NCBI RefSeq assembly: GCF_036181745.1
Contig: NZ_CP108080.1
Location: forward strand, 2,356,001 to 2,420,000
Length of the DNA stretch: 64,000 nt
From: Streptomyces sp. NBC_00259
GTDB taxonomy: Bacteria; Actinomycetota; Actinomycetes; Streptomycetales; Streptomycetaceae
Reading direction: 5' to 3'
Below are positions 25,321 through 35,814 of this stretch, one piece after another; position 1 is the stretch's first letter; every line of letters starts with the position of its first letter. The translations under genes and the position numbers were made by a program. A model generated the notes under the pieces. It made no database searches. It worked only from the letters and a program-made list of their open reading frames with translations, and was not told the DNA's origin.

Positions 25321-25779
25321 TCAGAGGGTGTCGAGCGCCTTGACGTAGTCGTTCAGGTCGCGGGCGTCCGGGAGACCGTTGACGACGGTCCAGCGCACCA
25401 CGCCCTCCTTGTCGATGATGAACGTGCCGCGTACCGCGCAGCCCTTCTCCTCGTCGAAGACGCCGTACGCGCGCGAGGTCTCGCCGTGCGGCCAGAAGTC
25501 CGACAGCAGCGGGTACTCCAGTCCCTCCTGCTCGGCGAAGACGCGCAGGGTGTGGATGGAGTCGTTGGAGACGGCGAGCAGCTGGGTGTCGTCGTTGACG
25601 AACCTCGGCAGCTCGTCGCGGAGCGCGCAGAGCTCACCGGTGCACACCCCGGTGAAGGCGAAGGGGTAGAACAGCAGCACCACGTTCTTCTCGCCGCGGA
25701 ACCCGGCGAGGCTCACGGTCCGCCCGTGGTTGTCCTTCAGCTCGAAGTCCGGGGCCTTGGTGCCGACCTCGATCGCCAT
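25321..25779 (-). CDS. Thioredoxin-fold peroxiredoxin (AhpE-like)
   Basis: The 152-residue enzyme has the peroxiredoxin active site FAFTGVCTGELCALRDEL with the peroxidatic Cys at 46 and a second Cys at 51. The position matches Mycobacterium tuberculosis AhpE Cys45. Catalytic Thr and Arg are in place (TGVC, and RGTFIIDKEGVVRW). It reduces hydroperoxides; the electron donor is unknown. The location between the Ter genes and DUF3052-aceE suggests co-use in oxidative or metalloid stress, which is inference from proximity. Confidence 0.93.
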   Translation of the reverse strand: MAIEVGTKAPDFELKDNHGRTVSLAGFRGEKNVVLLFYPFAFTGVCTGELCALRDELPRFVNDDTQLLAVSNDSIHTLRVFAEQEGLEYPLLSDFWPHGETSRAYGVFDEEKGCAVRGTFIIDKEGVVRWTVVNGLPDARDLNDYVKALDTL

Positions 25780-25942
25780 GACTGGTGCATCCCTTCGCTC
25801 GCCGCTCCGGCACCGGCCGTGACCGGCGCGGGTCCGTGTCCGGGCCGCGTCCGGGACCGTGCCGGTGCCGTGTCTGTGGCGCCCAGCCTACGCACAGGGC
25901 CCCCGCCGGCGGCTGCCGACGGGGGCCCTGGACTGCTCTGAC

Positions 25943-26371
25943 TCAGCGCTTGGCCTTGGGCGTGACCAGCCTGCTACCGGTCCAGTCCTTGCCCGCGTTG
26001 ACGCTCTTCGTCTGCGAAAGGCCCGCCGTCTGGGAGGCCTCGTTGATGTCACTGGGCTCGACGTAGCCGTCACGGCCGGTCTTAGGCGTCATGAGCCAGA
26101 CCACTCCGCCGTCGTCGACCAGACCGATGGCGTCCACGAGCGCATCCGTAAGGTCGCCGTCCTCGTCACGGAACCACAGCAGGACGACGTCAGCGACGTC
26201 GTCGTAGTCCTCGTCGACGATTTCCTGGCCGATCACGGCCTCAATGCCCTCACGGAGCTCGTGCTCGACGTCATCGTCATAGCCGATCTCCTGGACCACC
26301 TGTCCGGGCTCGAACCCCAGCCTTGCAGCCGGGTTGGTCCGCTCCTCCGCGTGGTCCGCGGTCGCGCTCAC
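25943..26371 (-). CDS. DUF3052 family protein
   Basis: A 142-residue acidic protein, DUF3052 family: [64 protein letters not shown] and a basic end [11 protein letters not shown]. The family is near-universal in actinobacteria and typically lies beside aceE, as here. The function is unknown. AGGAGG precedes the GTG start by 6-7 nt. Confidence 0.93.
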   Translation of the reverse strand: MSATADHAEERTNPAARLGFEPGQVVQEIGYDDDVEHELREGIEAVIGQEIVDEDYDDVADVVLLWFRDEDGDLTDALVDAIGLVDDGGVVWLMTPKTGRDGYVEPSDINEASQTAGLSQTKSVNAGKDWTGSRLVTPKAKR

Positions 26372-26710
26372 GGCTTGCCTCCTGATCTTGTTTCGGAAAA
26401 TGCTTCAGCCGCGCGCGTACGCGAGGCGTTGGCCCGTAGTCCACACGGGCGGGACGGATCGCGCAAGTACCCGGCCGTCGAGACCGCCGAAACGGTGACG
26501 TTTACGGCCGACTCGCCCCAACTCCGGATCGGGCTTCCGTCCGCCCTGGTGAGCCGTGCTCACCCCTTCGCCACCTTTGTACGCTTCCGCACCCACGGTT
26601 CGCCAATCGGGGGCGCTTGGTTACCGTTCGGTAGAGATGACGTTTTGCTCCCCGGGGGTACACGATGGTGGCGGCGTGACGACACAGCAACCGACCAGCG
26701 AAGGAACAGC
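26372..26710. promoter_or_regulatory. 339-bp intergenic region with aceE and DUF3052 promoters
   Basis: No gene is supported. The region near aceE includes a short palindrome TACCGTTCGGTA (arms TACCG/CGGTA around TT, 26622-26633), followed by TAGAGA (26632-26637), and a run AAGGAACAGC before the GTG. The palindrome could be an operator overlapping the promoter; this is a suggestion only. Confidence 0.4.
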
Positions 26711-29458
26711 GTGGCTTCCGGATCAGATCGCAACCCGATCATCATTGGCGGCCTTCCGAGCCAGGTCCCGGACTTCGATCCGGAGGAGACCCGGGAGTGG
26801 CTCGACTCGCTCGACGCCGCCGTCGACGAGCGCGGCCGTGAACGGGCCCGCTACCTCATGCTGCGACTGATCGAGCGGGCCCGCGAGAAGCGCGTGGCCG
26901 TGCCCGAGATGCGCAGCACGGACTACGTGAACACCATCGCGACCAAGGACGAGCCGTTCTTCCCCGGCAACGAGGACATCGAGCGCAAGATCCTGAACGC
27001 GACCCGCTGGAACGCCGCGGTGATGGTGTCCCGCGCCCAGCGGCCGGGCATCGGCGTCGGCGGACACATCGCGACCTTCGCCTCCTCCGCCTCCCTCTAC
27101 GACGTGGGCTTCAACCACTTCTTCCGGGGCAAGGACGAGGGCGACGGCGGCGACCAGATCTTCTTCCAGGGCCACGCCTCGCCCGGTATCTACGCGCGCG
27201 CGTTCCTGCTGGACCGGCTGAACGAGACGCAGCTCGACGCCTTCCGCCAGGAGAAGTCGAAGTACCCGAACGGGCTGTCGTCGTACCCGCACCCGCGGCT
27301 GATGCCCGACTTCTGGGAGTTCCCGACCGTGTCGATGGGCCTCGGCCCCCTCGGCGCGATCTTCCAGGCGCGGATGAACCGCTACATGGAGGCGCGCGAC
27401 ATCGCCGACACCTCCCGCAGCCATGTGTGGGCGTTCCTCGGCGACGGCGAGATGGACGAGCCGGAGTCGCTCGGCCAGCTGTCCATCGCCGCCCGTGAGG
27501 GCCTGGACAACCTGACCTTCGTGGTCAACTGCAACCTCCAGCGGCTCGACGGCCCGGTGCGCGGCAACGGGAAGATCATCCAGGAGCTGGAGTCGATCTT
27601 CCGCGGCGCCGGCTGGAACGTCATCAAGCTGATCTGGGACCGCACCTGGGACCCGCTGCTGGCGCAGGACCGGGACGGTGTGCTGGTCAACCGGCTGAAC
27701 ACGACGCCGGACGGCCAGTTCCAGACGTACGCCACGGAGACCGGCGCGTACATCCGGAAGCACTTCTTCGGCGACGACCACCGGCTGCGCCAGATGGTCG
27801 ACGGCATGACCGACCACCAGATCCTGATGCTGGGCCGCGGCGGTCACGACCACCGGAAGATCTACGCGGCGTACGAGGCGGCCCGCGCCCACAAGGGCCA
27901 GCCGACCGTGATCCTCGCCCAGACCGTCAAGGGCTGGACGCTCGGCCCGAACTTCGAGGGCCGCAACGCGACCCACCAGATGAAGAAGCTGACGGTCGAC
28001 GACCTGAAGGGCTTCCGCGACCGGCTGCACCTGCCGATCACGGACGCCCAGCTGGAGAACGGCGCGCCGCCGTACTACCACCCGGGCCGCGACTCGGAGG
28101 AGATCCAGTACATGCACGACCGCCGCAAGGGCCTGGGCGGGTACGTCCCGACCCGGGTCGTGCGGTCGAAGCCGCTGGCCCTGCCGGACGACAAGACGTA
28201 CGCGGCCGTGAAGAAGGGCTCCGGGCACCAGTCGATCGCCACCACGATGGCGTTCGTGCGGCTGCTGAAGGACCTCATGCGGGACAAGGAGATCGGCCGG
28301 CGCTTCGTGCTGATCGCGCCGGACGAGTACCGCACGTTCGGCATGGACTCGTTCTTCCCGAGCGCGAAGATCTACAACCCGCTCGGCCAGCAGTACGAGG
28401 CCGTGGACCGCGAGCTGCTGCTCGCCTACAAGGAGTCGCCGACCGGACAGATGCTGCACGACGGCATCTCCGAGGCCGGCTGCACGGCCTCGCTGATCGC
28501 CGCCGGCTCCGCCTACGCGACGCACGGCGAGCCGCTGATCCCGGTCTACGTCTTCTACTCGATGTTCGGTTTCCAGCGGACCGGCGACCAGTTCTGGCAG
28601 ATGGCCGATCAGCTCGCGCGCGGTTTCGTCCTGGGTGCCACCGCCGGCCGTACGACCCTGACCGGTGAGGGTCTGCAGCACGCGGACGGCCACTCCCAGC
28701 TGCTGGCCTCGACGAACCCCGGCTGTGTCGCGTACGACCCGGCCTTCGGTTTCGAGATCGCGCACATCGTCAAGGACGGTCTGCGCCGGATGTACGGCTC
28801 GGACGCCGAACACCCGCACGGCGAGGACGTCTTCTACTACCTGACCGTCTACAACGAGCCGATCCAGCACCCGGCCGAGCCTGAGAACGTGGATGTCGAC
28901 GGCATCCTCAAGGGCATCCACCGCTACCGGGCGGGCGAGGCGGGCCGGATCCCGGCGCAGATCATGGCGTCCGGTGTCGCCGTGCCGTGGGCCGTCGAGG
29001 CCCAGCGGATCCTCGCCGAGGAGTGGGACGTCCGGGCCGATGTGTGGTCGGCGACGTCCTGGAACGAGCTGCGGCGCGAGGCCGTCGCGGCCGAGGAGCA
29101 CAATCTGCTCCACCCGGAGGAAGAGGAGCGCGTCCCGTACGTGACGCGGAAGCTCGGCGACGCGGAGGGTCCGTTCGTGGCCGTCTCCGACTGGATGCGG
29201 TCGGTGCCGGACCAGATCTCCCGCTGGGTGCCCGGCCGTTACACCTCGCTGGGCGCGGACGGCTTCGGCTTCGCGGACACGCGCGGCGCGGCCCGCCGGT
29301 ACTTCCACATCGACGCGCAGTCGATCGTGCTGGCGGTACTGACCGAGCTGGCGCGCGACGGCAAGGTGGACCGCTCGGTGCTGAAGCAGGCCGTGGACCG
29401 CTATCAGCTGCTGGACGTGGCGGCGGCGGACCCCGGCCCGGCCGGCGGCGACGCGTAG
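26711..29458 (+). CDS. aceE: Pyruvate dehydrogenase E1 component, homodimeric type
   Basis: A 915-residue alpha2-type pyruvate dehydrogenase E1, which decarboxylates pyruvate with thiamine diphosphate and reductively acetylates E2 lipoyl groups. The family marks are clear: [22 protein letters not shown], the thiamine-diphosphate motif [14 protein letters not shown] (near 244) with the paired Asn in [15 protein letters not shown], and the transketolase-like [24 protein letters not shown] lies 6 nt before the GTG at 26711. The length is normal for the family. A long hairpin follows. E2 and E3 genes are not in the window. Confidence 0.97.
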   Translation: MASGSDRNPIIIGGLPSQVPDFDPEETREWLDSLDAAVDERGRERARYLMLRLIERAREKRVAVPEMRSTDYVNTIATKDEPFFPGNEDIERKILNATRWNAAVMVSRAQRPGIGVGGHIATFASSASLYDVGFNHFFRGKDEGDGGDQIFFQGHASPGIYARAFLLDRLNETQLDAFRQEKSKYPNGLSSYPHPRLMPDFWEFPTVSMGLGPLGAIFQARMNRYMEARDIADTSRSHVWAFLGDGEMDEPESLGQLSIAAREGLDNLTFVVNCNLQRLDGPVRGNGKIIQELESIFRGAGWNVIKLIWDRTWDPLLAQDRDGVLVNRLNTTPDGQFQTYATETGAYIRKHFFGDDHRLRQMVDGMTDHQILMLGRGGHDHRKIYAAYEAARAHKGQPTVILAQTVKGWTLGPNFEGRNATHQMKKLTVDDLKGFRDRLHLPITDAQLENGAPPYYHPGRDSEEIQYMHDRRKGLGGYVPTRVVRSKPLALPDDKTYAAVKKGSGHQSIATTMAFVRLLKDLMRDKEIGRRFVLIAPDEYRTFGMDSFFPSAKIYNPLGQQYEAVDRELLLAYKESPTGQMLHDGISEAGCTASLIAAGSAYATHGEPLIPVYVFYSMFGFQRTGDQFWQMADQLARGFVLGATAGRTTLTGEGLQHADGHSQLLASTNPGCVAYDPAFGFEIAHIVKDGLRRMYGSDAEHPHGEDVFYYLTVYNEPIQHPAEPENVDVDGILKGIHRYRAGEAGRIPAQIMASGVAVPWAVEAQRILAEEWDVRADVWSATSWNELRREAVAAEEHNLLHPEEEERVPYVTRKLGDAEGPFVAVSDWMRSVPDQISRWVPGRYTSLGADGFGFADTRGAARRYFHIDAQSIVLAVLTELARDGKVDRSVLKQAVDRYQLLDVAAADPGPAGGDA

Positions 29459-29470
29459 TTCCTGGCGCAG

Positions 29471-29519
29471 GGGACGGCCCCCGCGCGCGCCCACGGTGGG
29501 CGCGGGCGGGGGCCGTCCC
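29471..29519 (+). terminator. Terminator of aceE
   Basis: GGGACGGCCCCCGC (29471-29484) pairs perfectly with 29506-29519; the inner arms CGCGCCCAC and GTGGGCGCG pair as well, giving one very long hairpin 13 bases after the stop codon. Confidence 0.85.
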
Positions 29520-29543
29520 GTACCGCCGCCTACTATGCGGCCC

Positions 29544-30792
<1,249 letters not shown>

Positions 30793-30892
30793 GGTGGATC
30801 AACCCCCGTGTCGTTGTGGATCACTCGGCCGCAGCCTGACCCGCGCCGACGCGGGTACGGAAGACCCGCCGGGCCGGTTCATCCTGATAGGC

Positions 30893-30926
30893 GACAGCCC
30901 CGCCGGACGGTTCCGGCGGGGCTGTC
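30893..30926 (-). terminator. Terminator downstream of the MFS exporter
   Basis: GACAGCCCCGCCGGA (30893-30907) pairs perfectly over 15 bp with 30912-30926 around the tetraloop CGGT, just downstream of the exporter gene on the minus strand. Confidence 0.88.
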
Positions 30927-30982
30927 GTCCCTCACACGCGTCACGGCGTTGACGTCGAAGGATCGACGTCGACGCGTCGCCG

Positions 30983-32587
30983 TCAGATGTGGGCCGCGCC
31001 CGCACCCCCATCCGCGTTCTCCCCGCGCTTGGTGAACAGGGCGACCGCCCCGGCCAGCACCGCGACGATGCCGGCGACGGTGAAGGCCATGCCCATGCCC
31101 GAGATGAAGGTCTCGTGCGCGACGTCGGTGATCTGGGCCGCGACCTGCGTCGGGGTCCCGGGGGCGACGGGCGGCATGCCGACCTCGACCGCTTCCTTGG
31201 CCAGGCCGAGCTGATCGGGCGAAAGCGGCGGAAGCTTGGCGTCCGCCCAGTTCCCCGCGAGGTCGGAGCTGACCTTGGCCGACATGACCGCGCCCAGCAC
31301 GGCCGTACCGAGGCTGCCGCCGACCTGCATGGCGGCCTGCTGCAGACCGCCCGCGACACCGGACAGCTCCAGCGGGGCGTTGCCGACGATGACCTCGGTG
31401 GCTCCGACCATGACCGGCGCCAGGCCGAGACCGAGGAGGGCCAGCCAGACGGACATCGGCAGCGTGCCGGTGTCCGTCGAAAGGGTGGTCATCCCGAACA
31501 TCGCGACGGCCGTGCACACCATGCCGCCGACGAGCGGGATGCGCGGGCCGAACCTGGTGATGAGCGCTCCGGCGAGCGGCGACGAGACGATCATCATGGC
31601 GGTGAGCGGCAGCAGATGCAGACCGCTGTCCACGGCGCTCATCCCGTGCACGTTCGCCAGGTAGAAGGTGACGAAGAACAGACCGCCCATGAAGGCGAAG
31701 GCCATCAGGACCATCAGCACCGTGCCCGCGGTGACCGGGACGGAACGGAACAGCCGCAGCGGGATGAGCGGCTCGGCGACCCGGGTCTCCCAGAAGGCGA
31801 ACAGCACGAAGAGGACCAGGGACCCGGCCAGCCAGCCCAGCGTGCTCGCCGAACCCCAGCCCCACTCACCGGCCTTGATGAGCGGCCAGATGAGGGCGAA
31901 CATCGCGCTCGACAGCAGCGCGATGCCGGGGATGTCGAACGACTTCGGCGCGTTCTCGGCGCGGTGGTCCTTGAGGATCACCGCGCCGAGGACGAGCGCG
32001 AGGACGCCGACCGGCAGGTTGATGAAGAAGACGGACTGCCAGCTGACGTGCTCGACGAGGACACCGCCGAGGATGGGGCCGCCGGCCGTCGAGGCGCCGA
32101 TGACCATGCCCCAGATGCCGATCGCCATGTTGAGCTTCTCGGCGGGGAAGGTGGCGCGCAGCAGGCCGAGCGCCGCCGGCATCAGCAGGGCGCCGAAGAG
32201 GCCCTGGAGCACCCGGAAGCCGACCACGAGCGCGATGGAGTCGGACAGGCCGATGGCGCCGGAGGCGGCGGCGAAGCCCGCGACACCGATGAGGAAGGTC
32301 TGACGGTGGCCGAAGCGGTCACCGAGCTTGCCGGCGGTGATCAGCGCGACGGCGAGCGCCAGCAGATAGCCGTTGGTGATCCACTGGACGTCGGCGAGGG
32401 TCGCGCCGAGGTCCTTCTGGATGGCCGGGTTGGCGATGGCGACGATCGTGCCGTCCAGCGCGACCATCATCACGCCGATGGCCACGGAGAAGAGCGTCAG
32501 CCAGGGGTGGCCGCGGAGCCCCTTGGCCCGTGCCGGTACGGGACCGCGGTCCACGGGCACCTTGTCGACGGTGGTCTGACTAGTCAT
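30983..32587 (-). CDS. DHA2 (EmrB/QacA) family MFS drug exporter, 14 TM
   Basis: A 534-residue major facilitator with 14 predicted helices. Motifs are MMVALDGTIVAIANPAI (motif D1), GKLGDRFGHRQTFL (motif A) and GPILGGVLVEHVSWQSVFFINLP (motif C with the typical DHA2 continuation). It exports cationic or hydrophobic compounds by proton antiport. The gene diverges from a TetR gene; the operator-like palindrome in the gap points to repression and induction by substrate. The ATG at 32587 is 14 bases from that palindrome, so a leaderless or short-leader message is likely. Confidence 0.94.
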   Translation of the reverse strand: MTSQTTVDKVPVDRGPVPARAKGLRGHPWLTLFSVAIGVMMVALDGTIVAIANPAIQKDLGATLADVQWITNGYLLALAVALITAGKLGDRFGHRQTFLIGVAGFAAASGAIGLSDSIALVVGFRVLQGLFGALLMPAALGLLRATFPAEKLNMAIGIWGMVIGASTAGGPILGGVLVEHVSWQSVFFINLPVGVLALVLGAVILKDHRAENAPKSFDIPGIALLSSAMFALIWPLIKAGEWGWGSASTLGWLAGSLVLFVLFAFWETRVAEPLIPLRLFRSVPVTAGTVLMVLMAFAFMGGLFFVTFYLANVHGMSAVDSGLHLLPLTAMMIVSSPLAGALITRFGPRIPLVGGMVCTAVAMFGMTTLSTDTGTLPMSVWLALLGLGLAPVMVGATEVIVGNAPLELSGVAGGLQQAAMQVGGSLGTAVLGAVMSAKVSSDLAGNWADAKLPPLSPDQLGLAKEAVEVGMPPVAPGTPTQVAAQITDVAHETFISGMGMAFTVAGIVAVLAGAVALFTKRGENADGGAGAAHI

Positions 32588-32600
32588 GCCGAGCACATTA

Positions 32601-32649
32601 TGTCAGCGTCTGACAGTTGACAAAACATTTCATCAGTCGGTAACTGTCA
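32601..32649. promoter_or_regulatory. Operator region between MFS and tetR genes
   Basis: Two nested inverted repeats: TGTCAGCGTCTGACA (32601-32615, 6-bp arms) and TGACAGTT (32611-32618) facing AACTGTCA (32642-32649). They share the core TGACAG/CTGTCA, an arrangement expected for a TetR dimer pair controlling both directions. Confidence 0.7.
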
Positions 32650-32713
32650 TGTGGCTCACAAGTACGCTGAGCAGGGGAAAGCAGCACAGAGACGACGGAG
32701 GGCGAGCCGACAG

Positions 32714-33400
32714 GTGACGGGAACCGGACTGCGTGAGCTGAAGAAACAGCGCACCCGCGACGCCCTGCTGCGGGCCGCGCTCGAACTCTTCACGACGCAG
32801 GGGTACGAGCACACGACCGTCGACGAGATCGCCGACGCCGTCGAGGTCTCCCAGCGCACCTTCTTCCGGTACTTCGCCAACAAGGAAGAGGTCGCCTTCG
32901 CCGTCCAGGACATCGTCGAGTCCCACTTCGTCGACGCCCTGCGCGCACGGCCCGCCGAGGAGGGCCCGTTCGACGCCATGCGCAACGCCGTGCGGTCCGC
33001 CTGGGACACCATCGAAGAGGCCATCGGCGAGGTCGTCCCCGTCGAACTCCACATGCGGGCCTACCAGATGATCGAGTCGACCCCCTCCCTGATCGCCGTC
33101 CATCTGCGCCGCTCCGCCGAACTGGACGAGCAGGTCGCCCGGCTGATCGCCGACCGCGAGGGTCTCGACGTCGACACCGACCCCCGGCCGCGGGTCGCCG
33201 TCGCCGCCGTCGCCGCGGTGATGCGGGTGACCGGCCGGCTCTGGGGACAGGGCGAGGACCCCAGCCTGGCCGCCATCCGCGAACTGACCGAGAAGTATCT
33301 CGACCACCTCGGGCCCGCGCTGGCGGCGGACTGGCACAGCCCGGTCGCCGCCGCGCCCCGGGACACGTCTCCCCGTACCTCCGGCGCGCACGGAGAGTAG
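32714..33400 (+). CDS. TetR family repressor of the divergent exporter
   Basis: A 228-residue TetR regulator. The N-terminal DNA-binding domain reads TRDALLRAALELFTTQGYEHTTVDEIADAVEVSQRTFFRYFANKEE, followed by an all-helical ligand domain of about 150 residues. I prefer the GTG at 32714, which has GGAGGG 11 nt upstream and lies downstream of a TACGCT box (32663-32668); a GTG at 32651 would extend the protein by 21 basic residues but coincides with the likely promoter. It probably represses the MFS exporter and itself through the palindromes at 32601-32649. Confidence 0.9.
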   Translation: MTGTGLRELKKQRTRDALLRAALELFTTQGYEHTTVDEIADAVEVSQRTFFRYFANKEEVAFAVQDIVESHFVDALRARPAEEGPFDAMRNAVRSAWDTIEEAIGEVVPVELHMRAYQMIESTPSLIAVHLRRSAELDEQVARLIADREGLDVDTDPRPRVAVAAVAAVMRVTGRLWGQGEDPSLAAIRELTEKYLDHLGPALAADWHSPVAAAPRDTSPRTSGAHGE

Positions 33401-33487
33401 TCGATTCATCCTCTCGAATGTCCGGACGCGTGATCTCCCTCACGGTCTTCGCGAGCGTCCGTAGGCGCCCCCTAGGCTGTCCCCTCA

Positions 33488-34699
33488 GTGACTGCTTTCG
33501 ACTCCTCCCCCACTCTCAACGTCTGGCGCGCCCTTCTCGCTCTTGCCGTTGTCTTCGTACTGCTCGCCACCACCGGTTGGACCGCCGTACGACATCAGCG
33601 CGGTCCCGGTGAGCCCGGACAGGCCGCACTCGCCGCCTGGGAGCACGCCCGGATCGGGGGCCGTGAGCTGCCCGACCCCGGCTCGCCGGCCGGCCGGCTG
33701 TCCGACTTCTTCGCCTCCATCGGGCCCGCGCGTGCGGCCTCGCTCGCCGACCGGCACCCCCTCGTGGTGGGCAATCTCAACGGCGCACCGGTGACGCTGC
33801 GCTACCGCGCCAACCGGGTCGCGCTCACCCAGGCACGCCAGGTGGAGCGGTGGCGCATGCACGACAGCCGGCTCTCGGCGGACGGCCGGTACGAGGCGGG
33901 CCGGCGGATGCACCGGTACGAGTCCCTGCTGAGCGCCGGCCGGCAGATCCTCGCCTTCGACCCGTCGGGCAAGGGCCGGGTCGCCGAGGTGTTCGGCGAC
34001 CTCGACCGCGCGCAGCGGGTCTCGGTGATCGTCCCGGGAGTCGACACCAACGTCCTGACGTTCGAGAGGACCCGGCGCAAGTACACGGCCCCGGTGGGCA
34101 TGGCGCAGTCGCTGTACTCGGCGGAGCGGGCCGCCGCCCCCGGCGTGCGTACGGCCGTCATCGCCTGGGCCGACTACACCTCGCCGACCGGGATCGGGCT
34201 CGACGCCTCGACCGGCAGGCTCGCCGCGAGCGGCGCGGACCGGCTCGTGGCGCTGACCGGCGCGCTGCCGGGCGACGCCAGGGTCACGCTGTTCTGCCAC
34301 AGCTACGGCTCGGTGGTGTGCGGGGTCGCCGCACGTGAACTGCCCGGCCGGGTCGGCGACATGGCGGTGGCCGGCAGCCCCGGCATGCGGGCGGAGACCA
34401 CGACACAGCTGGCGACGAACGCCCGGGTGTGGGCGATGCGGGACCGCGACGACTGGATCGAGGACGTGCCCTACCTGGAGGTCGGCGGGCTCGGCCACGG
34501 CGCCGACCCGATGACGCCGGACTTCGGCGCGCGTCTGCTGTCGGCCGCCGGCGCGATCGGCCACACCGGCTACTTCGAGCCGGGTACGGAGAGCCTCAGC
34601 AACCTGGCCGAGATAGGCGTCGGTTCGTACCTCACCTTGAGCTGCGCGGACGGCGAAAGCGCGTGTCGCAGTGGAATTTATGGTGCGCAAGAGGTCTGA
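33488..34699 (+). CDS. Membrane-anchored alpha/beta hydrolase, DUF1023 family (copy 1)
   Basis: A 403-residue protein with an N-terminal signal anchor (ALLALAVVFVLLATTGWTAV, about 15-35) and an exported DUF1023 alpha/beta-hydrolase domain. The nucleophile elbow is LFCHSYGSVVCG (Ser near 271), and the C-terminal His is probably in GHTGYFEPGT near 358; DDWIEDVP may supply the acid. The start of the domain, GRELPDPGSP...LADRHPLVVGNLNGAPV, is shared with the paralogue at 37967. Relative to that copy it carries an insertion of about 40 residues after NGAPVTLRYRANR. Substrate unknown. TAGGCT (33473-33478) lies 9 bases before the GTG, so the message may be leaderless. Confidence 0.88.
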   Translation: MTAFDSSPTLNVWRALLALAVVFVLLATTGWTAVRHQRGPGEPGQAALAAWEHARIGGRELPDPGSPAGRLSDFFASIGPARAASLADRHPLVVGNLNGAPVTLRYRANRVALTQARQVERWRMHDSRLSADGRYEAGRRMHRYESLLSAGRQILAFDPSGKGRVAEVFGDLDRAQRVSVIVPGVDTNVLTFERTRRKYTAPVGMAQSLYSAERAAAPGVRTAVIAWADYTSPTGIGLDASTGRLAASGADRLVALTGALPGDARVTLFCHSYGSVVCGVAARELPGRVGDMAVAGSPGMRAETTTQLATNARVWAMRDRDDWIEDVPYLEVGGLGHGADPMTPDFGARLLSAAGAIGHTGYFEPGTESLSNLAEIGVGSYLTLSCADGESACRSGIYGAQEV

Positions 34700-34785
34700 C
34701 GCGCGTAGAGAACGGCGACGGGGCGCATATGACCGTCGTGTGTACGGGGGCGACGCGCGGGCGCACGCCGCATACGATGAGGCAC

Positions 34786-35649
34786 ATGGGTGATGTGCTG
34801 GCCGGAATTCATGCCACCTGGGAGTTCGAACCGGACTCCGTACTCATCCGCTTCACACGGGGGAACCGCGGCGCACCGAAGCTGTTCCAGGCGCTGGGCG
34901 AACGGCGCATCCCCCTCGAAGCGCTCGAGTCGGTGACCCTCTCCCCGGGCAAGCGCGGCACGGTGGTGCTGCACACGGTGCCGAGACCGGGCGCCGATCC
35001 GCTGATGGACGCTGCGGCGGGCCAGTTGAAGGACGGCTGCGACCCGTACCGGCTCGTGCTGCCCGCGGAGCGCGAGACGCTCGCGGAGTACTACGCGGAC
35101 GAACTGCGCGCCGTACTGCCCGGACCGGGGCACGGACCCGCGGGGAGATATCTGGTGGCGTCCTCGGTCGCGGCGCCGCTGCAGTTCAAGGCGTACGACG
35201 GAAAGGCCACGTTCGACGGCGACAAGGTGTCGTTCCGCTGGTCCTGGACGGGCGCCTCGTCCGCGAAGTGGAAGGCCGGCGACCAGACGTACGCGGTCTC
35301 CGAGCTGAGCGGGGTCGAGTGGCGCTCCCCCGACGTCTTCGACGGCTACCTCCGGCTGCTGCCGCGCGGCGCCGACCCGGCGGCCCGGCCCGCGCAGGCC
35401 GACCAGGACCCGGCGGCGGTCGTCTTCGGCCTCGGCTACGGCCCGGTGCACGAGTCCCTGCCCTTCGCCGCGGCCGTACTGGAAGCGGTCCGCGACGCCA
35501 CGCCGGTCCTGCCCCTGGCACCGGCGGCACCGCACGATCCGGCGGGCGTCGCGGAGCGAATACGTCACCTCGGGGAGCTGCACAGCGCGGGCCTGGTGAC
35601 GGACGAGGAGTTCCGTGCGAAGAAGGCGGAGCTCCTGGCGGAGCTGTAG
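34786..35649 (+). CDS. DUF4429 protein with C-terminal SHOCT domain
   Basis: A 287-residue soluble protein. DUF4429 occupies two similar halves (about 1-95 and 115-240): GIHATWEFEPDSVLIRFTRG and, in the second half, KAYDGKATFDGDKVSFRW, each a PH-like beta domain. The end is a short SHOCT motif (ERIRHLGELHSAGLVTDEEF RAKKAELLAEL). SHOCT proteins are often oligomerisation or stress accessory domains. TACGAT (34773-34778) precedes the ATG by seven bases. A perfect 21-bp tandem duplication covers the stop codon. Confidence 0.85.
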   Translation: MGDVLAGIHATWEFEPDSVLIRFTRGNRGAPKLFQALGERRIPLEALESVTLSPGKRGTVVLHTVPRPGADPLMDAAAGQLKDGCDPYRLVLPAERETLAEYYADELRAVLPGPGHGPAGRYLVASSVAAPLQFKAYDGKATFDGDKVSFRWSWTGASSAKWKAGDQTYAVSELSGVEWRSPDVFDGYLRLLPRGADPAARPAQADQDPAAVVFGLGYGPVHESLPFAAAVLEAVRDATPVLPLAPAAPHDPAGVAERIRHLGELHSAGLVTDEEFRAKKAELLAEL

Positions 35650-35680
35650 GAACCTCGGGCGGAGCTGTAGGAACCTCGGG
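35639..35680. repeat. 21-bp perfect tandem duplication spanning the DUF4429 stop codon
   Basis: The unit CGGAGCTGTAGGAACCTCGGG is repeated exactly (35639-35659, 35660-35680). The TAG stop is in the first copy. Confidence 0.95.
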
Positions 35681-35699
35681 GCCCGGACCTCCGGGCCCC
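35678..35699 (+). terminator. Terminator of the DUF4429 gene
   Basis: GGGGCCCGG (35678-35686) pairs with CCGGGCCCC (35691-35699) around ACCT, directly after the stop-spanning repeats. Confidence 0.7.
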
Positions 35700-35736
35700 C
35701 GGGGCCGGTCGGTCGGGCGGCGCCGCGGGCCCGGGT

Positions 35737-35750
35737 CATACCGGGGTATG
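35737..35750. promoter_or_regulatory. Perfect palindrome upstream of the two-component genes
   Basis: CATACCGGGGTATG is a 14-base inverted repeat with arms CATACC/GGTATG and centre GG, 65 bases before the kinase start. A half-site GGTATGA follows at about 35770. A related GTACCCAGGTATCAC is found at 37863-37876, between the response regulator and the second DUF1023 gene. I infer a binding site for the NarL-type regulator. Confidence 0.5.
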
Positions 35751-35814
35751 AGGTCCCACCCGGCCCTGCGGTATGACGCCGCGTGCGGCCCCGGTTGCCT
35801 ACGCTGGGCCGGAC

